The notes beneath the pieces are model-generated. The model saw only the letters and a program-made list of their open reading frames with translations. It ran no database searches and was not told the origin of the DNA. A program made the translations under genes and the position numbers. From Prevotella sp. CAG:1058 (GTDB lineage Bacteria > Bacteroidota > Bacteroidia > Bacteroidales > Bacteroidaceae), in NCBI GenBank assembly GCA_000433175.1, contig HF986650.1, positions 57,156-92,456 on the forward strand: 35,301 nt of DNA, written 5' to 3'. Each line of letters opens with the position of its first letter. The first letter of the stretch is position 1. Positions 34,987 to 35,301 of this stretch are shown piece by piece.

Positions 34987-35301
34987 TTAAGCTTGTCAAC
35001 AAAATTCATAGAACGTGTATGGCATGTGTGTTTTATAAAGCTGGTTGAGCATTGATTTTGGCTGTACTTGGCGCACTGTCTGGTGGTATAGTCGTGTCCG
35101 CATGTTTTTAGTGAAGTAAGCATTAATGGTGAAATTGTTTCAATTTGTCATAATCGGAATGTGCGTAATGATTGTTGAAATAGAAAAAAATAATATCATT
35201 GTTACACCTTTAAGGTGGTTTTTACAGCATGTGTTTGTGTCAAAGACGGTTGATTACCTTGTAAAAGGTGTCTTGTCCTGGCAAAAGTTGACACATTTAT
35301 G
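34987..35301. other. Unassigned sequence at the right edge
   Basis: No gene is supported in this stretch. Two small palindromes sharing AAGGTG are present: CACCTTTAAGGTG (35205-35217, followed by GTTTTTA) and ACCTTGTAAAAGGT (about 35257-35270). The first could be a short terminator; I cannot assign either. Confidence 0.4.

Noticed and set aside
35205..35217. CACCTTTAAGGTG as a firm terminator or operator
   Set aside because: The stem is too short and no gene end is visible next to it; left as an unassigned palindrome.

Overview
The window is a typical Bacteroidales chromosome segment, most likely Prevotellaceae. The evidence is Bacteroidetes-only families (DUF4295, the type IX secretion plug family, a Nudix-type arabinose regulator, an extended SecA with a SEC-C tail), start codons with AT-rich leaders instead of Shine-Dalgarno sites, and repeated matches to the Bacteroides promoter TTTG-N19-21-TAnnTTTG. 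I saw no rRNA, tRNA, CRISPR array, insertion sequence or prophage.

Layout. 1-5.6 kb (+): the 3' part of an alkaline-phosphatase-fold protein that appears to have lost its metal ligands, then secA, then an ABC ATPase without a permease beside it. 5.7-14.5 kb (-): read from right to left, map-tsaD-cinA, rpmB-rpmG-DUF4295, then ftsY-rimO-HU-(HU/TM/LysM)-T9SS plug. This joins translation, tRNA modification, protein targeting and nucleoid/envelope genes. 14.47-15.34 kb is an 874-base gap without a convincing gene but with tandem hairpins. 15.3-19.6 kb (+): a HIT protein, pheT-yebC and a small TSCPD protein. 19.7-30.0 kb (-): an arabinose operon (lipoprotein aldose epimerase, Na+/sugar symporter, Nudix-type AraR, araD, araA, araB) and, upstream of it, a galK-galM operon with a strong terminator between them. 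30.1-34.9 kb (-): ABC-F ATPase, grpE, dnaJ, folC.

How the genes work together. The sugar genes form a coherent pathway: extracytoplasmic mutarotation, sodium-coupled uptake, isomerisation (AraA), phosphorylation (AraB) and epimerisation (AraD) to D-xylulose 5-phosphate, with the regulator encoded inside the operon. The galactose operon adds mutarotation and phosphorylation. The ABC-F/GrpE/DnaJ/FolC run combines ribosome-associated and chaperone functions.

The most unusual item is the 433-residue protein at 7106-8407. An N-terminal HU/IHF-type DNA-binding domain is followed by a long acidic linker, one transmembrane helix and a C-terminal LysM domain. Its topology would let it connect the nucleoid to peptidoglycan, and its start codon overlaps the stop codon of a normal HU gene. 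Other points worth a look are an ABC-F protein with one complete and one degenerate ATP site, a dispersed inverted repeat present at two intergenic sites, a catalytically degenerate Nudix box in the arabinose regulator, and hairpins placed inside or at the ends of operons.
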